Source: Methanomassiliicoccales archaeon (lineage in GTDB: Archaea; Thermoplasmatota; Thermoplasmata; Methanomassiliicoccales; JACIVX01). From it: a stretch of DNA of 24,725 nt. The number at the start of each line of letters is the position of its first letter. Position 1 is the first letter of the stretch. The notes below the pieces were generated by a model that made no database searches, was not told the origin of the DNA, and worked only from the letters and a program-made list of their open reading frames with translations. The DNA is taken from NCBI GenBank assembly GCA_024464195.1, contig JANHAK010000002.1:1-24725 (forward strand), given 5' to 3'. Positions 6,551 to 15,099 of the stretch are shown in pieces. A program made the translations under genes and the position numbers.

Positions 6551-8350
6551 ATGACGGCAGAGACTGTGTTGTTATCAGATATCGCCGTTGTGCTTATCGT
6601 TGCAGGTATTAGCGCCTTTCTCTTTTCAAAAATGAGAATGCCTGCAGTTATTGGATATCTTGTAGCCGGAATTCTGCTCGGCCCTCACACGCCACCTTTC
6701 AGTCTTGTTCAAAATATCGAATCTGTTAACCTTATGGCGAGCCTTGGTGTCATTCTTCTCATGTTCTCCATCGGTCTCGATTTTAATTTAAAGAAATTGC
6801 GGAAGATTGGACTTTTCTCGATCATTGCTGGTTCGATCGAGATTCTAACGATGATGACGATCGGTTACACGCTTGGGAATTTGATGGGTTGGAGTCATCT
6901 AGAATCGATCTTTCTCGGTGCTGTGATGTCGATCAGTAGTACCGCTATCATCATTAAAGTTCTTTCAGACTATGGGAAATTGAAAGAAAGTTCCACAGAG
7001 GCAGTCATTGGAATTCTCATCATCGAAGACTTCGCCGCCGTTATGATTCTAACAATGGCAGCGCCTCTTACTAGCGGCTCGATAGTCGACATAAAGACGA
7101 TTATCTCGATGGTTGCTGGCATTGTCATATTCATTCTGATAAGTATTATTCTCGGTGCAGCAGTAATTCCAAGAATCATAAACCGGATAGCGAGAGAGCA
7201 ACCAGGTGAAACCCTCCTACTCGTGTGTCTCGGTCTCTGCTTCGCGATGTCTCTCGTTTCGCTGGCAATTGGTTTGAGCGTCGCAATTGGGGCGTTTATA
7301 ATGGGAGTGATTATTTCCCAGTCTGATTACGTTGAGAAAGTTATCGAAAAGATCACACCCGTGAAAGAAATGTTTCTTGCGATTTTCTTCGTGTCAATCG
7401 GCATGCTGATCATCCCCGCGCTGATTGTGCAGAATTTTCTTGTTTCAATCTTGATTGCCATTGTTTTCATCGTTGGAAAAACTCTCAGCGTAGCTTTTGC
7501 TGGGTACGTTGCCAATCTTGATGCTAAGACTTCCCTTGTTGCTGGAATGAGCATGGTCGCGATGGGGGAATTCTCCTTTATCATCGCAAAACTTGCAATC
7601 GATACTGGTGCAGCTGGAGAGTTTTTCTACTCGACAATCATTGGTGTTGCTCTGATCACATCATTTGTTCTTCCCTTCTCGATCAAGAAAGCTGGAAGAA
7701 CTGCCGAGCTCATATCGGAACATTTACCTGCTTCCCTAAGGAGCACGTTAGGTATCATTGAAAGATTGCGCGCTTCTGTAAGAGAAAAAATCGCTACATC
7801 AGAAGAGATAAGAAAGAAGGTCAGAACCGACATCACCTGGATCTTTATTGACATAACGCTGATCTTCGTTGTGACAGCCGTCGCGAACATAATATACAAT
7901 TTCACAGACATTATGTCAGGACTCGCTGAGATTTCACCAGGATTACCTGCGCTCATCGTGGGATCGACGGCTGCAGCACTTTTGATACCGCCGGTGATCA
8001 GCATCATGAAAAGAATAAGGGCCATTGTTGCAGTCGTCGTGCATATTGCCCTGGATACTGGCAGATTTAACGCGATTGGTGGAAAGGTCATTTATAAAGT
8101 TTTCATGAACTTCTTCACAATTTTTATTATCATTGTGACAGTCATCTATCTGATTTCGATTGTGCCGATTCCCCCAGATATGCCGTACATATCGCCTGTT
8201 CTGATTCTTATCATCGGTGCTTTGGTTGCATACCTTTTCAGGGACGCTATCAAATCACTTCACCAAAGAATGTCACAAGCACTTTCAAGAGCAATCATTG
8301 AAGACGAGAAATCGAAAGATGGAATTCCCCCTAAGAATCAAATAGGATGA
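6551..8350 (+). CDS. CPA2-family cation/proton antiporter (KefB-like) with extra C-terminal membrane module
   Basis: Monovalent cation:proton antiporter of the inner membrane. Residues 1 to about 385 form the Na_H_Exchanger domain with roughly twelve hydrophobic segments: MPAVIGYLVAGILLGPHTPP, MFSIGLDFNLKKL, the SSTAIIIKVLSD motif, IEDFAAVMIL and AMGEFSFIIAKLAID. Charged linker 385-430 is followed by three or four further hydrophobic stretches (about 425-580) and a charged tail. KefB/KefC and many relatives instead carry a soluble TrkA-N/RCK domain; none is seen here. The gene starts with ATG 28 bp after herA, and its terminal ATGA also offers an ATG for mre11, so it is embedded in a DNA-repair operon. 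Substrate (K+ or Na+) cannot be told from sequence. Confidence 0.9.
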   Translation: MTAETVLLSDIAVVLIVAGISAFLFSKMRMPAVIGYLVAGILLGPHTPPFSLVQNIESVNLMASLGVILLMFSIGLDFNLKKLRKIGLFSIIAGSIEILTMMTIGYTLGNLMGWSHLESIFLGAVMSISSTAIIIKVLSDYGKLKESSTEAVIGILIIEDFAAVMILTMAAPLTSGSIVDIKTIISMVAGIVIFILISIILGAAVIPRIINRIAREQPGETLLLVCLGLCFAMSLVSLAIGLSVAIGAFIMGVIISQSDYVEKVIEKITPVKEMFLAIFFVSIGMLIIPALIVQNFLVSILIAIVFIVGKTLSVAFAGYVANLDAKTSLVAGMSMVAMGEFSFIIAKLAIDTGAAGEFFYSTIIGVALITSFVLPFSIKKAGRTAELISEHLPASLRSTLGIIERLRASVREKIATSEEIRKKVRTDITWIFIDITLIFVVTAVANIIYNFTDIMSGLAEISPGLPALIVGSTAAALLIPPVISIMKRIRAIVAVVVHIALDTGRFNAIGGKVIYKVFMNFFTIFIIIVTVIYLISIVPIPPDMPYISPVLILIIGALVAYLFRDAIKSLHQRMSQALSRAIIEDEKSKDGIPPKNQIG

Positions 8351-8409
8351 AGATTTTCTGCAGATTATCTTACTCAATAAACGCGGATCGCCAAAAGGGG
8401 AGACGGGGT

Positions 8410-9531
8410 TTGAAGATCGTTCATTTGTCTGATACGCACATCGGATACTCTGCATATTCTAAAGTAGACGAGAAGAGCGGCCTCAATCAACGAGAGGTCG
8501 ATGTCTTCAACGCATTCAAGGAAGTTGTCGATCGGATTTTGGAGATCAACCCAGATGCCGTACTTCATTCAGGCGATCTATTTGATTCGGTTAGACCGAC
8601 GAATAGGGCTATATCGTTTGCGATCGAGCAACTAGTTCGCATCACGGATAAGGGCATTCCTGTCGTTGTCATCGCAGGCAACCATTCAACGCCGCGCCTT
8701 CAAGAAACTGGAAGCGTTTTCAGGATTTTTGAACATATCAGTGGAATTAAGCCGGTGTACAAGGGTTCTTATGAAAAAATTAGAATTGGTGATATGGCCG
8801 TCCATGCGATTTCCCATTGCGATAGCGAGACGTTGAGGGAAAATATCGAAATGATCAAGATTGCCAAAGATGCACAGTACAACATCATGATGCTTCATGC
8901 TGGCGTAGTGGGTCTCAGCGTCTTCAAAATGGACGAATTCAACGAGGCACTCATCCAATCATCCTATTTAAGAAAAGAGTTCGATTATATCGCACTAGGC
9001 CATTACCATGGATACTTTGAAATCAACGATAACGCGTGTTATGCTGGCTCAACGGAAAGATTCTCTTTCGCGGAAGCGGATCAGAAGAAAGGATTTCTAG
9101 TAGTTGATCTTAAAAATAAAAGAAAAGAATTCGTCGAAATCAAGACTAGAGAAATGATCGATCTCCCGATTATTGATGCGTCGATGTTGAACGCGATTTC
9201 ATTAAAGGAAGAGATTGAGCGAGTAATCGAATTGCAACCGCTGGATGGCAAGATCGTGCGGCTAAGGATCAAGAATTTGCGCAGCTCACTGTACAAAACG
9301 ATCGACTTTGGGAGGATTAGAGAGATGACTAAGAGTGCCTTGGTATTCGACTTAAGATACGATCTTATTCAGGAGAATATGGCTGTTCAGCCGTCCACGA
9401 CAATGCTGAGCTCATTGCCAAGGGAGTTTATTTCATTCTTAGAACGGCATCCTGTGGAGGGAGTAAATAAAGAGGTAATCAGGGATCTGGGGCTCGAGTA
9501 TCTCAATAGGGGGCTGGAAGAATCAGATTGA
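8410..9531 (+). CDS. mre11: DNA double-strand break repair nuclease Mre11
   Basis: Mn2+-dependent 3'-5' exonuclease/endonuclease that, with Rad50, opens DNA ends. All phosphoesterase motifs are intact: LSDTHIGY, HSGDLFD, VIAGNHS, MLHAGV and ALGHYH, in the first 210 residues; the rest is the capping domain and the Rad50-binding tail. The TTG start at 8410 makes the protein begin LKIVHLSDTHIGY, as family members do, and a GGGGAG ribosome site (8397-8402) lies 7 nt before it. An in-frame ATG at 8347, overlapping the antiporter stop as ATGA, would add 21 basic residues; translation coupling from there is possible but the extension does not look like the family. It ends overlapping rad50 by 4 nt. 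Confidence 0.94.
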   Translation: MKIVHLSDTHIGYSAYSKVDEKSGLNQREVDVFNAFKEVVDRILEINPDAVLHSGDLFDSVRPTNRAISFAIEQLVRITDKGIPVVVIAGNHSTPRLQETGSVFRIFEHISGIKPVYKGSYEKIRIGDMAVHAISHCDSETLRENIEMIKIAKDAQYNIMMLHAGVVGLSVFKMDEFNEALIQSSYLRKEFDYIALGHYHGYFEINDNACYAGSTERFSFAEADQKKGFLVVDLKNKRKEFVEIKTREMIDLPIIDASMLNAISLKEEIERVIELQPLDGKIVRLRIKNLRSSLYKTIDFGRIREMTKSALVFDLRYDLIQENMAVQPSTTMLSSLPREFISFLERHPVEGVNKEVIRDLGLEYLNRGLEESD

Positions 9532-11942
9532 GGTACATGGAAATTCAGAACTACAGAAAATTCAGGCATTCTGTAATTGAATTTCCAGATGGTGTTATCG
9601 GTATCATCGGGCCGAACGGTGTTGGAAAATCTAGCCTGATTGAAGCAATTGCATGGGCAATTTATGGAAATGAAACGCCGATTGTAAGAACCACGAAGGA
9701 AGGTGTCATGAGAGCGGGCGCTGGCCCGAATGAGGAGTGTCGTGTTCTTCTCGAGTTTGAGCTTGAAGGCGATTCGTACAGACTCGAGCGTTCGATGAAG
9801 GGGCGAGACCTCAAAGTCGATGCGAGGCTTTTCGTCAACAATAGACCTGCGGCGAAGGGCGACCAGACTGTCACGCAAGAGCTGACAAGAAGGTTGGGCA
9901 TGGATTACAAGGCCTTTTTCATTTCGGTTTTCGCGAGGCAAAAAGATCTAGCAGCATTGTCAACGCTCCGGTCCTTTGAACGAAAGAAACTCGTGCTGCG
10001 AATGCTCGAAGTTGACGTCCTCGATAAGGTCGTCAGCGAGATCGATAAGGACGCCCTTTCTTTGAAAAAAGATCTCATGATGCTTTCGAGTTTTCTTTTA
10101 TCGCCCGATGGCATGAAAAAAATTGACCTATTGAAAAAACAGTTGGAAGTACTGAATCTGGAACTTGAACGCGAAAGAAACGAATTCGGGTTACTGCGTG
10201 AAAAATTGACCATTATGGAGAAAACGCTGGCGGAAGCCAAAACCCGCCGGGATGAGATGAAAGGTAAGGAGGAAATATTTAATCAACTTAAGAATCGCAT
10301 GATCGAAAAACGCGAGCGAGTTGGAGCCTTTGAAAGAAGGAAGAAGGATCTCGAAATAGAAATCACCCGACTGCAGACAATCGGCGATGAAGTGATTTCA
10401 CTCGAGCCGGGATATATAGAACATAAGGAACTAATGAAAAAGAAAGAGGAAATGGAACGAGATCTCCGCGCTTTTGAGGAATTGAAGATCCTAAAGGAAA
10501 GACTCGAAAAAGTGAAGAATAATAGAATGGCGATGGAAAGAGAAGTTGTCAATAAGAGAGAGATGCTCGCCTCGCTTACGGGTATTGAGGATCGACTTTT
10601 AACAGTGGAAACGACAATGAAAGAAGTCGATGATCGATTGAATGACGCTAAATCCCGTCTCAGCCTTCTGGATTCCGAAATAAGGAGAGCTGAGAGCGTC
10701 ATCAAAGAAACAGAAGAAAAGCGAATGGAAATTGCACGTCTTGGTCCTGAAAGCTCCTGCCCAACATGTGAAAGACCTCTCGGCGATTACCAAACACTCT
10801 TGCTTGAAAAGCTTGCCAGGGAAATTGAAGAACAGCGAAAATTGATTTCTCTCAAATTGGAAGAGAAAAAGGCAATTGAAGAAATACTGAAAAAACAAAG
10901 TGAAAGAAAAGAGGCTCTGGAGAAAAGAAGGAGCGACTTAATTAAGAAACAAAAAGAGGAAATAAGAGTCATAGCTGAACTCGAACATCTTCAATCAAAA
11001 ATCAGGGAAAATATTTTGGAAAGCGATGAACTGGAAACGAAGATCACTGCATTGGAAAAGATCACTTTCGACGAAGCTGAATATAGGAAAGTTAAATTTA
11101 GAATCCAGGAGCTCGAGAAGGTTGCTCAGCGATATCTAGAATTGCGCGTGAGGTTTGAGCGATTGCCAGAATTGCAGATGGAAATGCGAACGATTGAAGA
11201 ACAACTCGTGGTCGAAAAGGAATCTCTCAAAAAAGTGCAGGAACAGATTGATTCATTAGGGTACAACGAGACCGAAGCAAATGAAATCTATGAGCAATAT
11301 GAGAGAGAGCGTGAAGCAAAGCAGGAAATCGAGATGATTCTCAAAGAAAAAGAAGGGAAACTACGGCTAAAAGAGTTCGAGATTAGAAATATCGAAAATC
11401 AGATAAAGGATTTAGACGGGCAGGAAAAGAGTCTCACTGCAAAAACGAAACATCTTGAAAATCTCAATGTGCTCAGTGTAATAATGAAAGGATTTCGTGA
11501 GAATGTCATGTCGAGGATCGTACCAACGCTCTCGGAAATATCCTCTTCACTGTTCACGGAGCTGACCGATTCGAAATTCGGCGGTATGGAACTCGATGAT
11601 GACTACGAAATCTATATTTACGACGGAGGCGAACGATACCCGATCTCTAGATTCTCTGGTGGTGAAGCTGACTTAGCGAATCTCTGTTTGAGACTTGCTA
11701 TCTCAAGGGTTATTGCTGAAAGGGCTGGCAGCAGTATCAATTTTTTGATACTCGATGAGATCTTTGGATCACAGGATCAGACGAGGAAACGGAACATCAT
11801 GAGAACACTGAATCAGCTCTCAAAGCAATTCAGCCAGATTATATTGATTACACACATCGACGATGTCAAGGATTTCATGACTCACGTGATCCATGTTAGG
11901 GAGAGAGGGGACGGGACGAGCGAGATCAACCTAATGACTTGA
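9528..11942 (+). CDS. rad50: DNA double-strand break repair ATPase Rad50
   Basis: SMC-like ATPase partner of Mre11 that tethers and opens DNA ends. The 804-residue protein has Walker A GPNGVGKSS (about 28-36), a Q-loop near FFISVFARQKDL, two long Glu/Lys-rich coiled-coil arms (about 170-400 and 430-660), a zinc hook CPTCERPL near residue 410, the ABC signature SRFSGGEADL, and Walker B FLILDEIFGSQD with the D-loop, then the H-loop LITHIDD. It is slightly short for the family, the loss being in coiled-coil length. The start is TTG at 9528, overlapping the mre11 stop as TTGA; an ATG three codons on (9537) is the alternative. The gene ends the operon and faces the convergent DRTGG gene across 30 bp. 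Confidence 0.96.
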   Translation: MRYMEIQNYRKFRHSVIEFPDGVIGIIGPNGVGKSSLIEAIAWAIYGNETPIVRTTKEGVMRAGAGPNEECRVLLEFELEGDSYRLERSMKGRDLKVDARLFVNNRPAAKGDQTVTQELTRRLGMDYKAFFISVFARQKDLAALSTLRSFERKKLVLRMLEVDVLDKVVSEIDKDALSLKKDLMMLSSFLLSPDGMKKIDLLKKQLEVLNLELERERNEFGLLREKLTIMEKTLAEAKTRRDEMKGKEEIFNQLKNRMIEKRERVGAFERRKKDLEIEITRLQTIGDEVISLEPGYIEHKELMKKKEEMERDLRAFEELKILKERLEKVKNNRMAMEREVVNKREMLASLTGIEDRLLTVETTMKEVDDRLNDAKSRLSLLDSEIRRAESVIKETEEKRMEIARLGPESSCPTCERPLGDYQTLLLEKLAREIEEQRKLISLKLEEKKAIEEILKKQSERKEALEKRRSDLIKKQKEEIRVIAELEHLQSKIRENILESDELETKITALEKITFDEAEYRKVKFRIQELEKVAQRYLELRVRFERLPELQMEMRTIEEQLVVEKESLKKVQEQIDSLGYNETEANEIYEQYEREREAKQEIEMILKEKEGKLRLKEFEIRNIENQIKDLDGQEKSLTAKTKHLENLNVLSVIMKGFRENVMSRIVPTLSEISSSLFTELTDSKFGGMELDDDYEIYIYDGGERYPISRFSGGEADLANLCLRLAISRVIAERAGSSINFLILDEIFGSQDQTRKRNIMRTLNQLSKQFSQIILITHIDDVKDFMTHVIHVRERGDGTSEINLMT

Positions 11943-11972
11943 GAAAGTATCCGTCTACTTGTACATCGAATT

Positions 11973-12974
11973 TTACTTTTCCCATATCCTTGCGAGATCG
12001 ATGTGCTCTCTGACGATCTTTGTGATGAGATCGATCTTGCCTTGATCCTCAGGATCTATTCTCGCGATCAGATGTTCAACCATTTCAGCAGTTGTTGCGG
12101 TGTCGTATCTGACGAGAAGAATCGGAATCTGTTCTTCGTATGCCTTCGCGATAACCGTCTTCTCCGGATACAACCCACCAGTGAGGATAAGACATGATGT
12201 ATCGGTTGAGAGTGCAGCAATCTGAATGTCGGCCCTGTCGCCACCGGTGATCACCGCTTTCTTAGCGATCCTTCGCATGTACTTAATCGCCGTCTCTGGT
12301 CGCATCGCACCAATTGTTACTTCCTCGACAATCCTGTTGAGGCCTTCTTCCCCGACGATTACGTCCGCACCGAGCGCGTCCGCGACTTCCTTAACGCGGT
12401 AGTACTTCAGTTCCTTAATAGTTGGAATCGAACCGAGTACAGGAATTCCCTTTTCATTTAGTAACGCTTCAACGGCTGGATCGTCTGTTTGGTTCAGAAT
12501 GACTCCTTTGAAATTGAGTTTATAGGTTTCCATGAGACGTTTCAACATACCAACTCTCTCAACTCCACTTGGATGAGAGGTTGTCACAAGGATGACATCA
12601 GCGCCGACCGCTTCCGAAAATGCGAGTCCTGAGACATCGTGTAGATAACCAGTTTGAATGATTCTTGCGCCTTCAATGAGCATGTAATCAAAGTCGCATT
12701 TCACCTTGTCATACGCCTTGAGAAGCCTTTCCATTGTTGTTGGTCTAAAAAGATCATATCGGCACGGCGAAAGTAATTCCTCATCAAGCTCCAGACCAAG
12801 GACTCTCTTCATCAGAAACGCATCCATATCAACAAGCCTATCATCAACGGGAATGATGTCCTCCTTAAATGGCTTGAAATAACAAACCTTACCCGGGCAG
12901 TTCTTTGCCAGCCCTAGCGTTACCATCGTTTTCCCAGCTCTTTCCACAACTGCACCAATATAAAGTGCCTTCAC
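11973..12974 (-). CDS. BioD-like P-loop plus DRTGG-domain protein (phosphotransacetylase N-terminal-like)
   Basis: The 333-residue protein resembles the regulatory N-terminal half of large phosphotransacetylases, without the catalytic PTA domain. Residues 1 to about 200 are a dethiobiotin-synthetase-like P-loop fold: GAVVERAGKTMVTLGLA (Walker A), FKPFK, an IEGAR segment and VILNQTDD. Residues about 205-325 form a DRTGG domain with the ITGGDRADIQ motif. The start lies inside the last codons of the acyl-CoA synthetase gene (4-bp overlap), so the two are almost certainly translated together. A ligand-sensing or accessory role in acetyl-CoA/acetate metabolism is inferred from that coupling; a catalytic function is not shown. 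Stop is TAA. Confidence 0.85.
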   Translation of the reverse strand: MKALYIGAVVERAGKTMVTLGLAKNCPGKVCYFKPFKEDIIPVDDRLVDMDAFLMKRVLGLELDEELLSPCRYDLFRPTTMERLLKAYDKVKCDFDYMLIEGARIIQTGYLHDVSGLAFSEAVGADVILVTTSHPSGVERVGMLKRLMETYKLNFKGVILNQTDDPAVEALLNEKGIPVLGSIPTIKELKYYRVKEVADALGADVIVGEEGLNRIVEEVTIGAMRPETAIKYMRRIAKKAVITGGDRADIQIAALSTDTSCLILTGGLYPEKTVIAKAYEEQIPILLVRYDTATTAEMVEHLIARIDPEDQGKIDLITKIVREHIDLARIWEK

Positions 12975-15070
12975 TTACTCTCCCTCCTTATAGTTACGAG
13001 CGCGTCAACGGCGCCACAACCCTTTCCTTCATCACCAACGATGACAGGATTGATTTCTAATTCCGAGATTTCAGGGAAGTCCAATGCGATCTGGGCTACC
13101 CTGAAGATGACCTCCTTGAGCGATTCGATGTCCGCCGGCTTCCTACCTCTTGCCCCTGTGAGTATCGGATATGCTTTGATTGATTGGATCATCTTGTTTA
13201 CATCAGCACGCGTTAGTGGCGCAACTCTTTGAGATACATCTTTCAATATTTCAACAAAAATGCCCCCCAGACCGAAGGTGATCACTGGCCCGAACTGGGG
13301 GTCTCTAACCATCCCTACAATGACCTCTCGACCTGTGATCATCTGTTGTACCGAGACACCAATGATCCGTGCATTCGGCATCCTGCTCTGGCAACGTGCG
13401 ATAATAAGCTCAAACTGCCTTCGCACATCTTCAGGTGAATTCACATTGATTGCAACGCCACCGACATCTGTCTTGTGAAAAATATCGGGCGACGCGATTT
13501 TCATTACAACAGGATAACCGAGTTTGTTTGCGATTTCGACAGCTTCCTCTGGCGTCTTTGCGAGGCCTTCACCAGGTACAGGGATTCCGTACGCTCTAAA
13601 GATTTCCTTTCCCTCATCCTCGCTCAGAGAGGTTCTGCCTTCGGAGATCACGCTGTCAATGAGTTCTCGCACTCTCCTCTTGTCACCTTCTATTTTCACA
13701 GGCTCACTCTCTACCCACGCATCCCTAATCTTTGCATAGCGAACCATTCCACTCAATGCAGCCATCGCCCTATCAGGCGATTCGTAATTCGGAATCCCTG
13801 CCTTTCGCAGAATCTCTATCCCCTCCGCGCAATCTTCCCCACCAACGAATGCCGAGACGATTGGGATCTTAGTCTTGCCAGCGAAGGAAGCAAGAATCTT
13901 TGCTGTTGCCGGGATATCGACGAGATCAGTTGGGGCAAGCATGACGGCGATGCACGAGACGTTTTCATCCTCCATCACCGTCTTGATCGCGAATTCGTAT
14001 CTAGCCGCATCTGCATCACCAATCACATCAACGGGATTATAGAAGTTCGCCTGCTCAGGTAACCTGCTCTTGAGCTTCGCGATCGTTTCCTGTGAAAAGG
14101 ATGCTAGTGTCAACCCATGATCTGCAGCGGCATCTGCAGCCATTACACCTAGACCACCAGCATTCGTGACGATTGCGACCCTGTCGCCATTGGGCAGTGG
14201 CATATTCGAGAAAGCGAGGAGGAGATCGAAAAGTTGATCAATCGTCTTGACACGAATGATTCCTGACTGTTCCATCGCTGCATCATAAACCGCATCACTC
14301 CCCGACAGCGCACCAGTATGAGACGATGCGGCTTTTGCACCAGAGCTTGTTCGTCCTGCCTTTAGCGCGATAATCGGCTTGCTCTTTGTTGTTAGTGATG
14401 CCTGACGCATGAACTCGACACCGCGCTCAGTTCCTTCAATATACATCGCGATAGCTTTTGTCTGATCATCATCCCTCAAGTAACGGAGGAGGTCAGCCTC
14501 GTCGATATCAACCTTATTTCCAACGCTGATAAACTTCGAAAAACCGATGTTATTTTGTGATGCCCAGTCAAGGATTGTCGTACAGATTGCACCGGATTGT
14601 GATGTGACAGAAATTGTGCCTTTCTTCGGAAAGTTGCGAGTGAATGTGGCATTCATCTTATGATGCGTATTGATAAGTCCAAGGCAGTTCGGTCCGAGGA
14701 TATTAATGCCGTACTTTCTTCCAATCTCACCGACCTTCTTCTCGAGTTCCGCCCCTTCCTTGCCGCTTTCTTTGAATCCCGAAGTAATGATGATAGCCGA
14801 TCTAACGCCTTTTTGACCGGCGTCTTCCATTATCTTTGGAACTAGGACATTTGGGACGACGATAATTGCAAGATCCACCTTATTAGGAATTGCGCTAAGA
14901 GAGGGATAGCACTTAAGACCGAGAATTTCATCAGCCTTTGGATTGACTGGATAAATTTTCCCTTCGAAGCCAGAGGAAATAAGGTTCCTTACAACGACAT
15001 GCCCGACTTTGGACTCCTCCCTTGCAGCGCCAACAACAGCGATCGACTCAGGCTCGAATAGGGTTTTCAT
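12971..15070 (-). CDS. ADP-forming acetate/acyl-CoA ligase, fused alpha-beta
   Basis: Converts acetyl-CoA (or another acyl-CoA), ADP and phosphate to acid, CoA and ATP, the archaeal route of substrate-level phosphorylation; it can run in reverse to activate acetate. The 699-residue protein has a CoA-binding Rossmann domain (1-130, VVGAAREESKVGHVV), a ligase-CoA domain with the phospho-histidine in ASSHTGALSGSDAVYD (near residue 250), a linker, and a C-terminal ATP-grasp domain (about 475-699) with YPVVMKIASPDIFHKTDVGGV and VQQMITGREVIVG. Alpha and beta subunits, separate in Pyrococcus, are one chain here. An AGGGAG ribosome site precedes the ATG. The DUF72 gene ends 29 bp upstream and the DRTGG gene overlaps downstream. 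The acyl specificity is unknown. Confidence 0.92.
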   Translation of the reverse strand: MKTLFEPESIAVVGAAREESKVGHVVVRNLISSGFEGKIYPVNPKADEILGLKCYPSLSAIPNKVDLAIIVVPNVLVPKIMEDAGQKGVRSAIIITSGFKESGKEGAELEKKVGEIGRKYGINILGPNCLGLINTHHKMNATFTRNFPKKGTISVTSQSGAICTTILDWASQNNIGFSKFISVGNKVDIDEADLLRYLRDDDQTKAIAMYIEGTERGVEFMRQASLTTKSKPIIALKAGRTSSGAKAASSHTGALSGSDAVYDAAMEQSGIIRVKTIDQLFDLLLAFSNMPLPNGDRVAIVTNAGGLGVMAADAAADHGLTLASFSQETIAKLKSRLPEQANFYNPVDVIGDADAARYEFAIKTVMEDENVSCIAVMLAPTDLVDIPATAKILASFAGKTKIPIVSAFVGGEDCAEGIEILRKAGIPNYESPDRAMAALSGMVRYAKIRDAWVESEPVKIEGDKRRVRELIDSVISEGRTSLSEDEGKEIFRAYGIPVPGEGLAKTPEEAVEIANKLGYPVVMKIASPDIFHKTDVGGVAINVNSPEDVRRQFELIIARCQSRMPNARIIGVSVQQMITGREVIVGMVRDPQFGPVITFGLGGIFVEILKDVSQRVAPLTRADVNKMIQSIKAYPILTGARGRKPADIESLKEVIFRVAQIALDFPEISELEINPVIVGDEGKGCGAVDALVTIRRESK

Positions 15071-15099
15071 CTTACTACTCCCTGTTTCGTGTTGCCGGA

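Noticed and set aside
6970..8091. Several minus-strand frames inside the antiporter gene (to 154 codons), rich in Ile/Met/Thr
   Set aside because: These are the antisense of hydrophobic codons; composition mirrors the plus-strand membrane segments.
9387..9941. 184-codon minus-strand frame across the mre11/rad50 junction
   Set aside because: It is antisense to two intact genes with all motifs; no independent signal.
13475..14062. 195-codon plus-strand frame inside the acyl-CoA ligase
   Set aside because: It is antisense to conserved domains of the ligase; no recognisable product.
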